The translations under genes were made by a program, and so were the position numbers. Shown piece by piece: positions 26,821 through 40,713 of a stretch of DNA of 64,000 nucleotides. Positions within the stretch are counted from its first letter, which is position 1. Every line of letters starts with the position of its first letter. The stretch lies in NCBI GenBank assembly GCA_036787895.1, contig DAIQOK010000007.1:1-64000 (forward strand). Direction: 5' to 3'. This stretch comes from UBA7662 sp036787895 (GTDB lineage Bacteria > Bacteroidota > Bacteroidia > UBA7662). Below the pieces are notes generated by a model. The model had not been told where the DNA came from. It was given only the letters and a program-made list of their open reading frames with translations, and ran no database searches.

Positions 26821-27371
26821 TGAGCAAGAAAAAAAGACCAGCAGCAGAGATCAATGCAGGCTCGATGGCCGACATCGCCTTCCTGCTTTTGATCTTCTTT
26901 CTGGTGACCACAACCATCGATACCGACAAAGGTATTGCCATCAAACTTCCGCCCATGCCTGAAGAAAATCAGCCTCAGGACGACTTGAAGTTGAAAGAAC
27001 GGAATGTGCTGAAGATATTGGTAAACTCCAACAATCAATTGCTGGCAGATGGCGAATTAGTGTCTATCCGCGATTTGAAGCGTAAAACGAAGGAGTTTAT
27101 CGATAATCCTGCCAAGGACCCTACGCTTGCAGAATCGCCGCAAAAGGCAGTTATCTCCTTGAAAAACGACCGTGGAACCTCTTACAACACCTATATCCAG
27201 GTGCACAACGAGCTCAAAGCGGCATACAATGAGTTACGCAATGCTATGGCGATGAGCAAGTATGGCAAACCTTACGATAAGTTAAATGCGGAACAGACCA
27301 CTGAAATTCAGGACTACTACCGTCAGGTTATTTCGGAAGCTGAACCAGAAAACATAGGAGGAGGACAATAA
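26820..27371 (+). CDS. exbD: ExbD/TolR-type protein, first copy
   Basis: A 183-residue protein with one N-terminal membrane segment (SMADIAFLLLIFFLVTTTI, about 15-33). It contains the Asp that relays protons in ExbD (MADIAFLLL). A long periplasmic domain (40-183) follows. It starts in the stop of the previous gene and overlaps the next by one base. Confidence 0.92.
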   Translation: MSKKKRPAAEINAGSMADIAFLLLIFFLVTTTIDTDKGIAIKLPPMPEENQPQDDLKLKERNVLKILVNSNNQLLADGELVSIRDLKRKTKEFIDNPAKDPTLAESPQKAVISLKNDRGTSYNTYIQVHNELKAAYNELRNAMAMSKYGKPYDKLNAEQTTEIQDYYRQVISEAEPENIGGGQ

Positions 27372-27844
27372 TGGCTAAGTTTCGTAAAGAAGGTGGCAAA
27401 CCACAACCAGCCATCAATACCTCGTCATTGCCCGACATCGTATTCATGTTGTTGTTTTTCTTCATGGTTACCACGGTAATGCGTCAAACCGACCTTAAGG
27501 TGAAGGTTGTTGTGCCTCAGGCCACTGAAATTCAAAAACTGGAGAAAAAATCGTTGGTAAGTTATATTTATATAGGTGCGCCAACCGAAAGTTTCAAAGC
27601 CCAGTTTGGTACCGCACCTCGTGTGCAGCTGAACGATGCTTTTGCTTCGCCAAAACAAATTCCCGAATTCATCGAAAAGGAAAGGGCAGCCCGCTCGGAA
27701 GCTGAAGTGCCATTTTTGACAACCTCTTTAAAATGTGACCAGGAAGCCAAGATGGGTTTGGTTACCGACGTAAAACAGGAACTACGTAAGGTAAACGCCC
27801 TCAAAATCAATTATTCTTCCAGTCTCCGGACCGAAGTTTATTGA
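27371..27844 (+). CDS. exbD: ExbD/TolR-type protein, second copy
   Basis: A 157-residue ExbD paralogue. The membrane segment LPDIVFMLLFFFMVTTVM (about 20-37) has the channel Asp. The periplasmic part differs from the first copy. Two unequal ExbD subunits with one ExbB are common in Bacteroidota operons that power TonB systems; some gliding/T9SS motors use unrelated proteins, so a TonB role is the simplest reading. A strong terminator follows. Confidence 0.92.
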   Translation: MAKFRKEGGKPQPAINTSSLPDIVFMLLFFFMVTTVMRQTDLKVKVVVPQATEIQKLEKKSLVSYIYIGAPTESFKAQFGTAPRVQLNDAFASPKQIPEFIEKERAARSEAEVPFLTTSLKCDQEAKMGLVTDVKQELRKVNALKINYSSSLRTEVY

Positions 27845-27866
27845 GCTAACCCGCTCACTTGAAGCT

Positions 27867-27900
27867 AACCCCGATACACCAGCTGTATCGGGGTTTTTTC
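27867..27900 (+). terminator. Rho-independent terminator after the exbB-exbD operon
   Basis: Stem AACCCCGATACA (27867-27878) / TGTATCGGGGTT (27884-27895) with a 5-base loop, then a T run. Confidence 0.92.
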
Positions 27901-27953
27901 GTACAAGACGAGACAAAAACGGCTATCTTCGGAGCACCAAAAAGCTCAGTAGC

Positions 27954-28922
27954 TTGACACTCGACGAGATTAAAGCGCCCGTTGCACAGGAGATGTACCT
28001 GTTCGAAGACAAATTCCGGCAATCGATGCAGAGCCGGATGCCGTTGCTCGATAAAATCACCCGCTACATTGTAAAACGCAAAGGCAAACAAATCCGGCCC
28101 ATGTTCGTCTTTCTCACCGCGCGTATGTTTGGTGAGATGGAAGAGGCCAGCTACCGGGGTGCAGCCTTGGTTGAACTGCTGCACACTGCTACCCTCGTCC
28201 ACGACGATGTGGTAGATGACGCTTATGAAAGACGTGGCTTTTTCAGCATCAATGCCCTGTGGAAAAACAAAATCGCCGTACTCGTAGGTGATTATTTGCT
28301 TTCCAAAGGTCTGCTGCTTTCCCTGGAACACAAGGATTTTCGATTGTTAGAAATTACCAGCGACGCTGTTCGTCGTATGAGTGAAGGTGAGCTTATGCAA
28401 ATTGAAAAGGCCCGCCGCCTCGACATTACCGAGGAAGTGTATTTCGAAATCATCTCCAACAAAACTGCTTCGCTTATTGCTTCTTGCTGCGCGGTAGGTG
28501 CCGCCTCCGTCAAAAGCGACGAGGCAACCATCGAGCTTTGCCGGCAGTTCGGCGAAAAAGTTGGCCTGGCTTTTCAAATCAAAGACGATTTGCTGGACTT
28601 AGGACAGGACGATATTGGCAAAGCGAAAAATGTCGACATCAAAGAGAAAAAGATGACGCTTCCGCTGATTCATGCCTTGGAAAATACCGACAGCAGCACC
28701 AAAAGCCGCATCATCAACATCATCAAAAACAAAAGCGATCAGCCGGCGCGAGTAGCAGAAGTGGTTGATTTTATTCACCAGTCAAACGGCTTACAATATG
28801 CTACCCAAGCCATGGAGCGGCTAAAAAAGGAAGCTTTTGAGATATTGGACCGTTTTCCCGACAACCGTTTTCGGGATTCATTACGTGAATTGGTGAATTT
28901 TACCGTAGATAGGCGAAAATAG
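27954..28922 (+). CDS. Polyprenyl (trans-isoprenyl) diphosphate synthase
   Basis: A 322-residue prenyl transferase. The first aspartate-rich motif is LVHDDVVDDAYERRG (about 82), with substrate Arg in the following run; the second is FQIKDDLLDLG (about 207). KGKQIRPMFVFL (about 44) binds the allylic or isopentenyl substrate. The length and the sequence near the first motif suit a long-chain enzyme (octaprenyl/heptaprenyl, quinone side chain). The start is TTG 27954 because homologues begin with a DEIK-type run; the nearest ATG (27993) would cut that. Confidence 0.92.
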   Translation: MTLDEIKAPVAQEMYLFEDKFRQSMQSRMPLLDKITRYIVKRKGKQIRPMFVFLTARMFGEMEEASYRGAALVELLHTATLVHDDVVDDAYERRGFFSINALWKNKIAVLVGDYLLSKGLLLSLEHKDFRLLEITSDAVRRMSEGELMQIEKARRLDITEEVYFEIISNKTASLIASCCAVGAASVKSDEATIELCRQFGEKVGLAFQIKDDLLDLGQDDIGKAKNVDIKEKKMTLPLIHALENTDSSTKSRIINIIKNKSDQPARVAEVVDFIHQSNGLQYATQAMERLKKEAFEILDRFPDNRFRDSLRELVNFTVDRRK

Positions 28923-28924
28923 GT

Positions 28925-30439
28925 TTAGGACTGCACAAACTGCAGTATGGCCTCCAGGATAAGGCGATCGTTGGCCAGGCGGGGCACTTTGTTTTGGCCA
29001 CCGAGTTTGCCTTTCATGCGTAGCCAGTTGTAGAAGGTTTGATCGGGCACGGCATGTACTTTGGGGCGGACTAAGGCCAGGTCTTTGTGCCTTTTGGCAT
29101 CGTAATCCGAGTTTACCTTGCGTATGCTTTCGTCGAGTATGGTGATGAATCTATCCAGATCGTCGGGGGCAGTTTCAAACTCAATGAGCCATTCGTGCCC
29201 GCCTTTGTCGGCAGTAGTTAGGAAGACCGGCCCGGCGGTATAATCGCGTATACTGGCACCGGTGGCGTGACAAGCTTCATGCAAGGCATATTCGGCATTA
29301 TCGATTATGACTTCTTCGCCAAAAGCATTGATGAAGTGTTTGGTCCGACCGGTAATGCGGAAACGATATGGTTCCAGATGGGTAAAACGTATGGTATCGC
29401 CAATCAGATAACGCCACAAGCCGGCATTGGTGGAAATAATTACAGCATAATTGGTATTCAGCTTCACCTCGCCCAGGGTTTTGGTAGGTGGAAAGGGGCC
29501 GGCTAACAATTCGGGTTCAACAAATTCGAAATAAATGCCATAGTCGAGCATCAACAGCATATCGGGCGAATTGGCCTTGTCGGCTATGCCAAAAAAACCC
29601 TCCGAGGCGTTGTAGGTCTCCAGATAATTCATCTTCGCACCGGGCACGAGCGCTTGAAACTGGTCGCGATAGGGCGTAAAACTCACCCCACCATGGAAAT
29701 AAACTTCCAGATTTGGCCAAATTTCATGGATATGGCTTTTGCCTGTGTGCTCCAATATCCACTTGAACAAAATCAAGGTCCAGGTGGGCACACCCGATAC
29801 ATTGGTGACGTCCTGGCCGATGGTTTCCAGGCCAATTTTTTCGACCTTCTCCTCCCAATTGTCCATCAATGCCACCGACAGCTCGGGGGTTCGGATAAAA
29901 TCGACCCAAAACGGCAGGTTTTGCATTAATACAGCTGATAAATCACCATAATAGGCTTCGTTATTCAGCTGACTGATTTGGTGACTACCGCCAATGGTGA
30001 GGCCTTTACCACTAAATATTTCGGTATCGGGAAACAGATTGCAGTAAATGCTGAGCAGGTCTTTGCCACCTTTAAAGTGGCAATCTTCCAGCGCTTCCTG
30101 ACTCACGGGGATAAACTTAGAGCGGTCGTTGGTGGTGCCTGATGATTTGGCGAACCACTTCAGCTCCGAACTCCATAACACATATTGTTCGCCCCGCATC
30201 ACCCGATCGATCCATGGCTGGAGGTCTTCATAGCTTGAAACGGGTACCCGCTGCCGAAATTCGTCGGCTGTTTTGATGTCGGCATAATCGTATTGCTGGC
30301 CCCAGATGGTGTTGCGTGCGCTGTAAAGCAGTTTGCGCCTCACTTCTTCCTGCACCTCGTGGGGATATTTCATAAAAAGCTCGATCTGGTGGATCCGCTT
30401 TTTCATGAACCAGGAAATAAAGCTGTTCAGCACCGACAT
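28925..30439 (-). CDS. GH3-family acyl-adenylating protein
   Basis: A 504-residue protein of the GH3 auxin-responsive promoter family. ATP-binding motif 1 is AKSSGTTNDRSKFIP (about 97), and motif 2 lies near YNASEGFFG (about 288). GH3 proteins activate a carboxylic acid as an adenylate and link it to an amino acid. In plants the substrates are hormones; in bacteria the function is not known. It is the last gene of a minus-strand operon with lptB and recJ; the gap to lptB is 2 bases. Its stop is 2 bases from the convergent prenyl synthase stop. Confidence 0.9.
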   Translation of the reverse strand: MSVLNSFISWFMKKRIHQIELFMKYPHEVQEEVRRKLLYSARNTIWGQQYDYADIKTADEFRQRVPVSSYEDLQPWIDRVMRGEQYVLWSSELKWFAKSSGTTNDRSKFIPVSQEALEDCHFKGGKDLLSIYCNLFPDTEIFSGKGLTIGGSHQISQLNNEAYYGDLSAVLMQNLPFWVDFIRTPELSVALMDNWEEKVEKIGLETIGQDVTNVSGVPTWTLILFKWILEHTGKSHIHEIWPNLEVYFHGGVSFTPYRDQFQALVPGAKMNYLETYNASEGFFGIADKANSPDMLLMLDYGIYFEFVEPELLAGPFPPTKTLGEVKLNTNYAVIISTNAGLWRYLIGDTIRFTHLEPYRFRITGRTKHFINAFGEEVIIDNAEYALHEACHATGASIRDYTAGPVFLTTADKGGHEWLIEFETAPDDLDRFITILDESIRKVNSDYDAKRHKDLALVRPKVHAVPDQTFYNWLRMKGKLGGQNKVPRLANDRLILEAILQFVQS

Positions 30440-30441
30440 GA

Positions 30442-31179
30442 CTAATCGATTACTTTACGTTTCAGCTCAAAGTGTTTGCCGAGGTACAGCCGACGCACTT
30501 CTTCGTCTTCGGCCAATTCTTCAGCCCGGCCCGACTTCAAAATGCGCCCGTCGATCAATAAATAGGCCTTATCGGTAATCGACAAGGTTTCGTTTACATT
30601 GTGGTCGGTGATGAGGATGCCGATGTTTTTCTTCTTGAGGCCGAAAATGATGGATTGAATGTCTTCAACCGCTATCGGGTCTACGCCGGCGAAGGGCTCA
30701 TCGAGCAGGATAAATTTCGGGTCGACGGCCAGGGCGCGGGCAATTTCAGTGCGGCGACGCTCACCACCCGACAGCACTTCTCCGGGGTTTTTTCTGACAT
30801 GTTGCAGATTAAACTCATCGAGTAGGGTCTCGACCTTGATGTCCTGTTCGGCTTTGGATCGCCTGGTCATTTGCATCACACCCCGAATGTTTTCCTCGAC
30901 CGTAAGTTTGCGGAAAACGGATGCTTCCTGAGGCAGGTATCCGAGGCCCAATTGCGCCCTTTTATACATGGGCTCGTTGGTGATATCGAGATCGTCGAGG
31001 AAAACCCGGCCTTCATCGGGCTTGATAAGACCGACTATCATATAAAAGCTGGTGGTTTTGCCGGCGCCATTCGGGCCGAGTAGGCCAACAATTTCGCCTT
31101 GCTCCACATGAATCGATACATGATTCACCACTGTACGTTTTTTGTAACGTTTGACGAGTTCCTGGGAGCGCAGCAGCAT
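30442..31179 (-). CDS. lptB: Lipopolysaccharide export ABC ATPase LptB
   Basis: A 245-residue ABC ATPase. Walker A is LLGPNGAGKTTSFYMIVGL (about 34), Q-loop LGYLPQEASVFRKL (about 77), signature LSGGERRRTEIARALA (about 135) and Walker B FILLDEPFAGVDP (about 155). PQEASVFRKLTVEENI is typical of LptB. It powers LPS movement from the inner membrane to the outer membrane with LptFG. It sits 3 bases after recJ and 2 before the GH3 gene. Confidence 0.95.
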   Translation of the reverse strand: MLLRSQELVKRYKKRTVVNHVSIHVEQGEIVGLLGPNGAGKTTSFYMIVGLIKPDEGRVFLDDLDITNEPMYKRAQLGLGYLPQEASVFRKLTVEENIRGVMQMTRRSKAEQDIKVETLLDEFNLQHVRKNPGEVLSGGERRRTEIARALAVDPKFILLDEPFAGVDPIAVEDIQSIIFGLKKKNIGILITDHNVNETLSITDKAYLLIDGRILKSGRAEELAEDEEVRRLYLGKHFELKRKVID

Positions 31180-31182
31180 CTG

Positions 31183-32880
31183 TTATTCGAATTTGATGTC
31201 TTTGATGTTGAGTTTAATACTCGTAACGCCCCGCCAGGTATTTTCTTCGATTACATACACCATGTCGAATGGAATGCCTTTGGAGATGAGGTTGTAATGT
31301 TCGGCCTGACCAAAGGCGATGGCACTGAATGAAATGGAATTTTCCTGTTGAACGGAAATCTGAAGGTGATTTTCACCTACAATACGCACAAAGCCGTTCG
31401 AAAACACACTTTTGGTCATAAATACCGGATGCATATTGCCCGGACCAAAAGGTGCGAATTGCTTCAGCACCCGGAAAAAACGGGGACTAATGTCTTTCAG
31501 CTTGATTTCCTGGTCAATATCGACAAAAGGCAACAGCTGATCCTCCTGAATAGAATTGCGAACTACTTCTTCAAACTTATCGGAAAAAGCTTTGACGTTA
31601 CCTTCTTTGAGGGTCAATCCTGCCGCGTATTTGTGTCCGCCAAACTGGTCGACAAACTCAGCACATTGTGCAATAGCGTGATGGATGTCGAAACCATTCA
31701 CAGAGCGTGCGGAGCCGGTTAAACGGCCTTCGGTATGGCTGAAAACCACGGTAGGTCGGTAATAGGCTTCCACGAGGCGGGAGGCCACGATGCCGATTAC
31801 GCCTTTGTGCCAATTGGCGCCATAAACCACCGTTGTGCGGCGTTCGGCAAAGTTTTCTTCTCCTTCAGCCAGTTGAAACGCTTCTTTGGTGATGGTGGCA
31901 TCGACGTCGCGGCGGTCGGTATTGGTTTCGTTGATGACCTGGGCCCGAGCGTTGGCTTCTTCCATATTATTGGAAAGAAGCAGCTCCACGGCGTTTTTTG
32001 CATCACCCATACGACCGGCAGCGTTGATACGCGGAGCGATGTTGAAGACAATATCGGTTGCCGTGAGGTCTTTGCGGTCGCAGCAGATATTAATGATAGC
32101 CTTGAGACCATGAGCCGGATTTTCATTCAACTTTTTGAGTCCGAAATGGGCCAAAACCCGGTTTTCACCGGTCATGGGCACGATGTCGGCAGCGATACTT
32201 ACCGCGACGAGGTCGAGGTACTGATGTAACACCTGTATATCGAGACCGTTTCTTTCGCTGAAGGCCTGAGCGAGCTTAAAACCAACACCACAACCCGACA
32301 AATCTTTGAAAGGGTAGGGACAATCGGCCTGTTTGGGATCGAGTATGGCCGCGGCACGGGGTAAATCGGCCGGCAGGTGGTGGTCGGTGATGATGACCTG
32401 CAACCCTTTTTCGTTGGCATAATCTACCTGATCAACTGCTGTAATGCCGCAATCGAGGGTGATGATGAGTTTGTAGTTGTTCTCTACCGCCCAATCAATG
32501 GCCTGAAGGGAGAGTCCATAGCCTTCTTTGTGTCGATCGGGGATGTAATAGCCGATTTGTTCGTGATAATGTTTGAGGAAACGGTACAAAACGGCCACAG
32601 CGGTGGTGCCATCCACATCGTAATCGCCATAAATAAGTATGGCTTCGTTGTTGCGCATGGCCAGCTCGATGAGATCAACCGCCTTGCGCATGTCTTTCAT
32701 TAAAAAGGGATCGTGGAGCTGGCTCAGCTGGGGGCGGAAAAAAGTGCGTGCCTCAGCATAGGTGTTTATACCCCTGCTAATCAGTAAACGGGCGATGACC
32801 TCATCAACCTTGATGTCTTCGGCCAGCTTATCTACCGACTCCTGTACTGCTACTGGTTTTAAAACCCACCTTTTTACCAT
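31183..32880 (-). CDS. recJ: Single-stranded-DNA-specific exonuclease RecJ
   Basis: A 565-residue RecJ, a 5'-3' exonuclease for recombination and repair. DHH-family motifs: ILIYGDYDVDGTTAV (about 79-93), LIITLDCG (about 137), VIITDHHLP (about 160). The DHHA1 part includes FGGHKYAAGLTL (about 413), and an OB-like C-terminal domain follows. ATG 32880 (VKRWVLKPV) gives the common start; an ATG 15 bases upstream is possible. First gene of the recJ-lptB-GH3 operon. Confidence 0.95.
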   Translation of the reverse strand: MVKRWVLKPVAVQESVDKLAEDIKVDEVIARLLISRGINTYAEARTFFRPQLSQLHDPFLMKDMRKAVDLIELAMRNNEAILIYGDYDVDGTTAVAVLYRFLKHYHEQIGYYIPDRHKEGYGLSLQAIDWAVENNYKLIITLDCGITAVDQVDYANEKGLQVIITDHHLPADLPRAAAILDPKQADCPYPFKDLSGCGVGFKLAQAFSERNGLDIQVLHQYLDLVAVSIAADIVPMTGENRVLAHFGLKKLNENPAHGLKAIINICCDRKDLTATDIVFNIAPRINAAGRMGDAKNAVELLLSNNMEEANARAQVINETNTDRRDVDATITKEAFQLAEGEENFAERRTTVVYGANWHKGVIGIVASRLVEAYYRPTVVFSHTEGRLTGSARSVNGFDIHHAIAQCAEFVDQFGGHKYAAGLTLKEGNVKAFSDKFEEVVRNSIQEDQLLPFVDIDQEIKLKDISPRFFRVLKQFAPFGPGNMHPVFMTKSVFSNGFVRIVGENHLQISVQQENSISFSAIAFGQAEHYNLISKGIPFDMVYVIEENTWRGVTSIKLNIKDIKFE

Positions 32881-33028
32881 ATCTCCACTAAACATTTGCG
32901 TGTTCTAAACCCGCTTATCGCTGTAAGCCTGTAAAGATACGACCGAAAGCCCAAGGTGCAGGAGTGGCTTTTGAAAAATTAAAAGTTCGCGTCATATGAG
33001 ATAAAGTGGGGGGTTGCTCAGAGAAACG

Positions 33029-33036
33029 TAATTTTG
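33029..33036 (+). promoter_or_regulatory. Putative thiL -7 box
   Basis: TAATTTTG fits TAnnTTTG and stands 16 bases before the ATG at 33052; it overlaps the alternative TTG start at 33034, which is thus unlikely. No good -33 element is seen. Confidence 0.35.
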
Positions 33037-33051
33037 CAACAAATCTGTTCC

Positions 33052-34110
33052 ATGAGCGATCAAAATCCTGCCCTCACACCCATTTCTCAGTTGGGAGAAT
33101 TTGGTTTAATCCACCAGCTTACCAGCAATATCCGCCTGAAAAACGCAGCTACCATCTTGGGGGCAGGCGACGATGCCGCGATATTACAGCCCACTGCCGG
33201 CAAACAGCTGGTGGTTAGCACCGATGTATTGGTAGAAGGTATTCACTTCGACATCAGTTATACCCCCCTCACCCATCTCGGCTACAAAGCTGTTAGCGTG
33301 AATGTATCCGACATCGCCGCCATGAATGCGGAACCCAAACAAATCACGGTGTCGCTGGCCATTTCAAGTAAATATACGGTTGAAGCCATGGAAGAGCTGT
33401 ACCGCGGCATATTGTCGGCATGCACCCATTATGGCGTCGATTTGATAGGTGGTGATACCACTGCTTCGCCTTCTGGCTTGTTCATCAGCATTACAGCCAT
33501 TGGAGAGGGTGACCCTGCCACTTTGATAAAACGTAATACTGCCCAAAAAGGTGATCTCATTTGTGTAACCGGCGATTTGGGTGGCGCTTTTCTGGGGCTG
33601 AATCTGCTTGAACGCGAAAAACGAATTTTCAGAGAAAGTCCGGAAGTACAGCCCGATTTTGGGGGCAACGACTATTTGTTGCAGCGTCAACTAAAACCCG
33701 AGGCACGTACCGATATGCGCGCTATTTTCGAAACCCTCGGCATTCTACCTACTGCCATGATTGATGTATCAGACGGACTGGCCTCCGAACTGCTGCATAT
33801 CTGCACCCAAAGTACACTGGGTTGTAAGGTATACGAAGATAAATTCCCCATCGATCCTACAGCCATTCGTATCGCGGCCGAGTTTAATATCGACGTAAAT
33901 GTGGCCGTCATGAATGGTGGCGAAGATTATGAATTGTTATTCACCGTGCCCCAAACGGCCTTCGATAAGCTAAAAAACCATCCCGATATCAGCATCATCG
34001 GTCACATGACCGATGCCAGCGAGGGTTGTATGCTCATCAGCCGGGGAAGTCAGGCCTTTGAAATACAAGCGCAGGGTTGGCAACATTTTGGGAAAGCGCC
34101 ATCAGCTTAG
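33052..34110 (+). CDS. thiL: Thiamine-monophosphate kinase
   Basis: A 352-residue ATP-dependent kinase that makes thiamine diphosphate from the monophosphate. The N-terminal GEFGLIHQL, then LGAGDDAAIL (about 43), VSTDVLVEGIHFD (about 62, metal-binding Asp), KAVSVNVSDIAAMNAEP (about 82), GGDTTASPSG (about 135) and IDVSDGLASEL (about 238) are all ThiL marks. It is single, without other thi genes in the window. Confidence 0.95.
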   Translation: MSDQNPALTPISQLGEFGLIHQLTSNIRLKNAATILGAGDDAAILQPTAGKQLVVSTDVLVEGIHFDISYTPLTHLGYKAVSVNVSDIAAMNAEPKQITVSLAISSKYTVEAMEELYRGILSACTHYGVDLIGGDTTASPSGLFISITAIGEGDPATLIKRNTAQKGDLICVTGDLGGAFLGLNLLEREKRIFRESPEVQPDFGGNDYLLQRQLKPEARTDMRAIFETLGILPTAMIDVSDGLASELLHICTQSTLGCKVYEDKFPIDPTAIRIAAEFNIDVNVAVMNGGEDYELLFTVPQTAFDKLKNHPDISIIGHMTDASEGCMLISRGSQAFEIQAQGWQHFGKAPSA

Positions 34111-34399
34111 GGCGGTGATGGTTCTCGGCTAGTTTTTCTGGAAGGAGGACTTATTGCGAAGATGGGGCTACTTTGGCCCACCTCTTCGCTGCGCGAAAAG
34201 ATCCATACGCTGCGCTTTCAACGGTCTATCGCCGCACTTTCCTTGGCTATTGAACTAAGCTGCGCAAATGATATGCCGCAAACTCGTGGTCGCGCGGGTT
34301 TACGCCCGCCTGTCGGCTAATCCGCAAAGCGTTCGGCCAAGGCAGGTTTTAAAAAGAAGCATCACCAGCTAACCAAAATCTTCCTTAAAAAAGACACCA
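34111..34399. repeat. Intergenic element with terminal inverted repeats and a hairpin
   Basis: The 289-base gap is bounded by GGTGATGGTTCT (34114-34125) and AGAAGCATCACC (34355-34366), inverted with 11 of 12 matches. Inside is a hairpin, GCGAAGA (34156-34162) with TCTTCGC (34183-34189) plus an inner GGGC/GCCC, and a second small stem, GCGGG/CCCGC (34294-34309). No gene is seen. It may be a small non-autonomous repeat element or a decayed sequence. Confidence 0.4.
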
Positions 34400-34783
34400 C
34401 TACAATCCATTAACAATCTCCGCTACTTGCTCAAAGGCAGTTTCATCCTTAATCACATACTGCTCCGCCCCTTTTTGTAGGGTTTGCATGGCTATGGCGT
34501 AGCGTTCCTGACTGGAAAGCATGATGACGTGTATGTTTTTATCGATTTTGCGAATGGACTGGAGAATCTCCATCCCATTGGCAGCGTCTTTCACCCGGGT
34601 ATTCAGGTGATAATCGAGTATGATGACTTCCGGTTGGTTGGCCAGTTGTTTCAGGCAGGCCTCCCCGGTGTCGAAGGTAGAGATTTGGTGAGCAGCCGAC
34701 CGTTTGAGGTAGTCGCTGAGCGCCTCGGTAAGCATGGGGTCATCGTCGACGATGAAGATTTTTTTGGGGCGGGCGTAGTCCAT
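34400..34783 (-). CDS. Single-domain response regulator (receiver)
   Basis: A 127-residue receiver without an output domain. The acidic pair is in KIFIVDDDPML (about 11), the phosphoacceptor Asp is in VIILDYHLN (about 56), the Ser/Thr switch is in VIMLSSQ (about 86) and the Lys is in YVIKDE (about 113). It lies 38 bases downstream of the hybrid kinase, whose Hpt domain could pass phosphate to it. Confidence 0.92.
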   Translation of the reverse strand: MDYARPKKIFIVDDDPMLTEALSDYLKRSAAHQISTFDTGEACLKQLANQPEVIILDYHLNTRVKDAANGMEILQSIRKIDKNIHVIMLSSQERYAIAMQTLQKGAEQYVIKDETAFEQVAEIVNGL

Positions 34784-34821
34784 GATCGGCAGGTTTAGTT
34801 GAAGTGAATATACGTTTTTCT

Positions 34822-39411
<4,590 letters not shown>

Positions 39412-39900
39412 TTAGGTAAAATTACGACCACAGCTTCTGGTGCAAGCAGCCGAGCCTTTGATTGCACCATGAGTGCAAATTAGGGCGGTTTTTAGCCAAA
39501 ATAGTTGTCGTATTGTTGCGGTGGTTTGTCTTCCTTTTCAGTAACGCAGCTGTATTCCTAAGCTGAATGACCTTCTGTATACAGGATGTCCTGCTACATG
39601 AGGAGATATGTTTGCCGAATGGCTTCTTTCAGCGCAGCAGCAACTTTCGCTTTACCGGCATAGTCCGGCCAATTGTTGCAAAATTCCAGCATTAAGTATC
39701 CTATCCGGCTGTAATGTTTGAAAATCCACACATTACATTGCCTGAAAAAGTCATTGTTGGATTACTGCCGGGCTGTATATGTAAGTTGATTCAAAGCCAT
39801 ACAAACCAAAAGCCCACCTATTAATCTTGTATTGTGTTTTTAAAAACAATTGCTAACTTGACTTCGCAAAACAGCGCGGTTTTGTGTTTAGCGTCTGAAA
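39412..39900. other. Intergenic region with a remnant frame
   Basis: About 490 bases between divergent genes. It presumably holds both promoters. An inverted repeat TTGCAC (39462-39467) / GTGCAA (39473-39478) lies near the start of the sensor gene. A coding-like remnant is listed separately. Nothing else is recognised. Confidence 0.4.
39594..39761 (-). pseudogene. Possible remnant of a small gene
   Basis: An open minus-strand frame of 55 residues between TAA (39764) and TAG (39594), with protein-like composition (FFRQCNVWIFKHYSRIGYLM, then NNWPDYAGKAKVAAALKEAI). The first ATG leaves only 32 residues. I do not recognise the family. It may be the end of a lost gene. Confidence 0.3.
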
Positions 39901-40614
39901 ATGAACACGGAAAAGGTAAAATTACTGGTGCACACCGTACAGGAACTGTCGTTGGCCAGAAATATAGATACTATCACCGGCATCGTTCGAAGAGCTGCGC
40001 GCAAACTGACCGCTGCTGATGGTGCTTCTTTTGTGCTTCGGGAAAACGACATGTGCTATTATGCAGATGAAGATGCCATCGAGCCCCTCTGGAAAGGTCA
40101 ACATTTTCCGATGTCGATTTGCATCAGCGGCTGGACGATGATGCATAAACAAGGGGCGGTGGTAGAAGATATTTATGCCGACAAGCGGGTGCCTATTGCA
40201 ATTTACCGACCCACCTTCGTCAAAAGTATGGCCATGGTGCCCATACGAACCATGGATCCCATTGGTGCTATTGGAGCTTATTGGGCCCATCAACATGCCC
40301 CTACCGACGAAGAAATGGTGCTGCTACAATCCCTGGCCGACATTACCTCAGTATCTATCGAAAACGTATATGCTTACCATGAACTGAAGGAGCAAAACCA
40401 GAAACTGTACAATATAGCTCATCTCCAATCCCACCAGGTGCGGGTGCCGATAACCCAAATTCAAGGGATCTACAATTTATTCAACTTCGAAGAATTCCAC
40501 GATCCGCAAAACGCTGATCTTTTACACCTCCTCAAGTCTACCGCCGATTCATTGGATACGCTCGTCCGGGATATCAGTCAAATGACCAATAGTTTGAAGG
40601 TGCCACGGTTGTGA
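39901..40614 (+). CDS. GAF-domain protein with a histidine-kinase-like dimerisation helix but no ATPase
   Basis: A 237-residue cytoplasmic protein. A GAF domain spans about 15-160 (RAARKLTAADGASFVLRE, then CISGWTMMHKQ and MVPIRTMDPIGAIGAYW). A helical segment follows with LQSHQVRVPITQIQGIYNLF (about 180-200), which resembles the H-box region of a sensor kinase, and the protein stops there. There is no HATPase domain, so it cannot phosphorylate itself; it may be an Hpt-like phosphate carrier or a sensor that works with the hybrid kinase across the divergent promoter. GAF call is sure, role inferred. Confidence 0.8.
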   Translation: MNTEKVKLLVHTVQELSLARNIDTITGIVRRAARKLTAADGASFVLRENDMCYYADEDAIEPLWKGQHFPMSICISGWTMMHKQGAVVEDIYADKRVPIAIYRPTFVKSMAMVPIRTMDPIGAIGAYWAHQHAPTDEEMVLLQSLADITSVSIENVYAYHELKEQNQKLYNIAHLQSHQVRVPITQIQGIYNLFNFEEFHDPQNADLLHLLKSTADSLDTLVRDISQMTNSLKVPRL

Positions 40615-40713
40615 ACAACAGTTTTAGACCCAAACTTCTCACGGCAAAAACAACCAGTGGCTCGTTATTTTCTGGCCTAAAAGAACCTCCTTCCGGCTAG
40701 AAAATTGTGATGT

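Noticed and set aside
31735..32229. A 164-residue open frame on the plus strand inside recJ
   Set aside because: It is antisense to well-supported RecJ motifs and encodes nothing recognisable; it follows from the codon pattern of the real gene.
34294..34309. GCGGG/CCCGC hairpin after thiL as a terminator
   Set aside because: The stem is only 5 base pairs and no T run follows, so it is described only as part of the inverted-repeat element.
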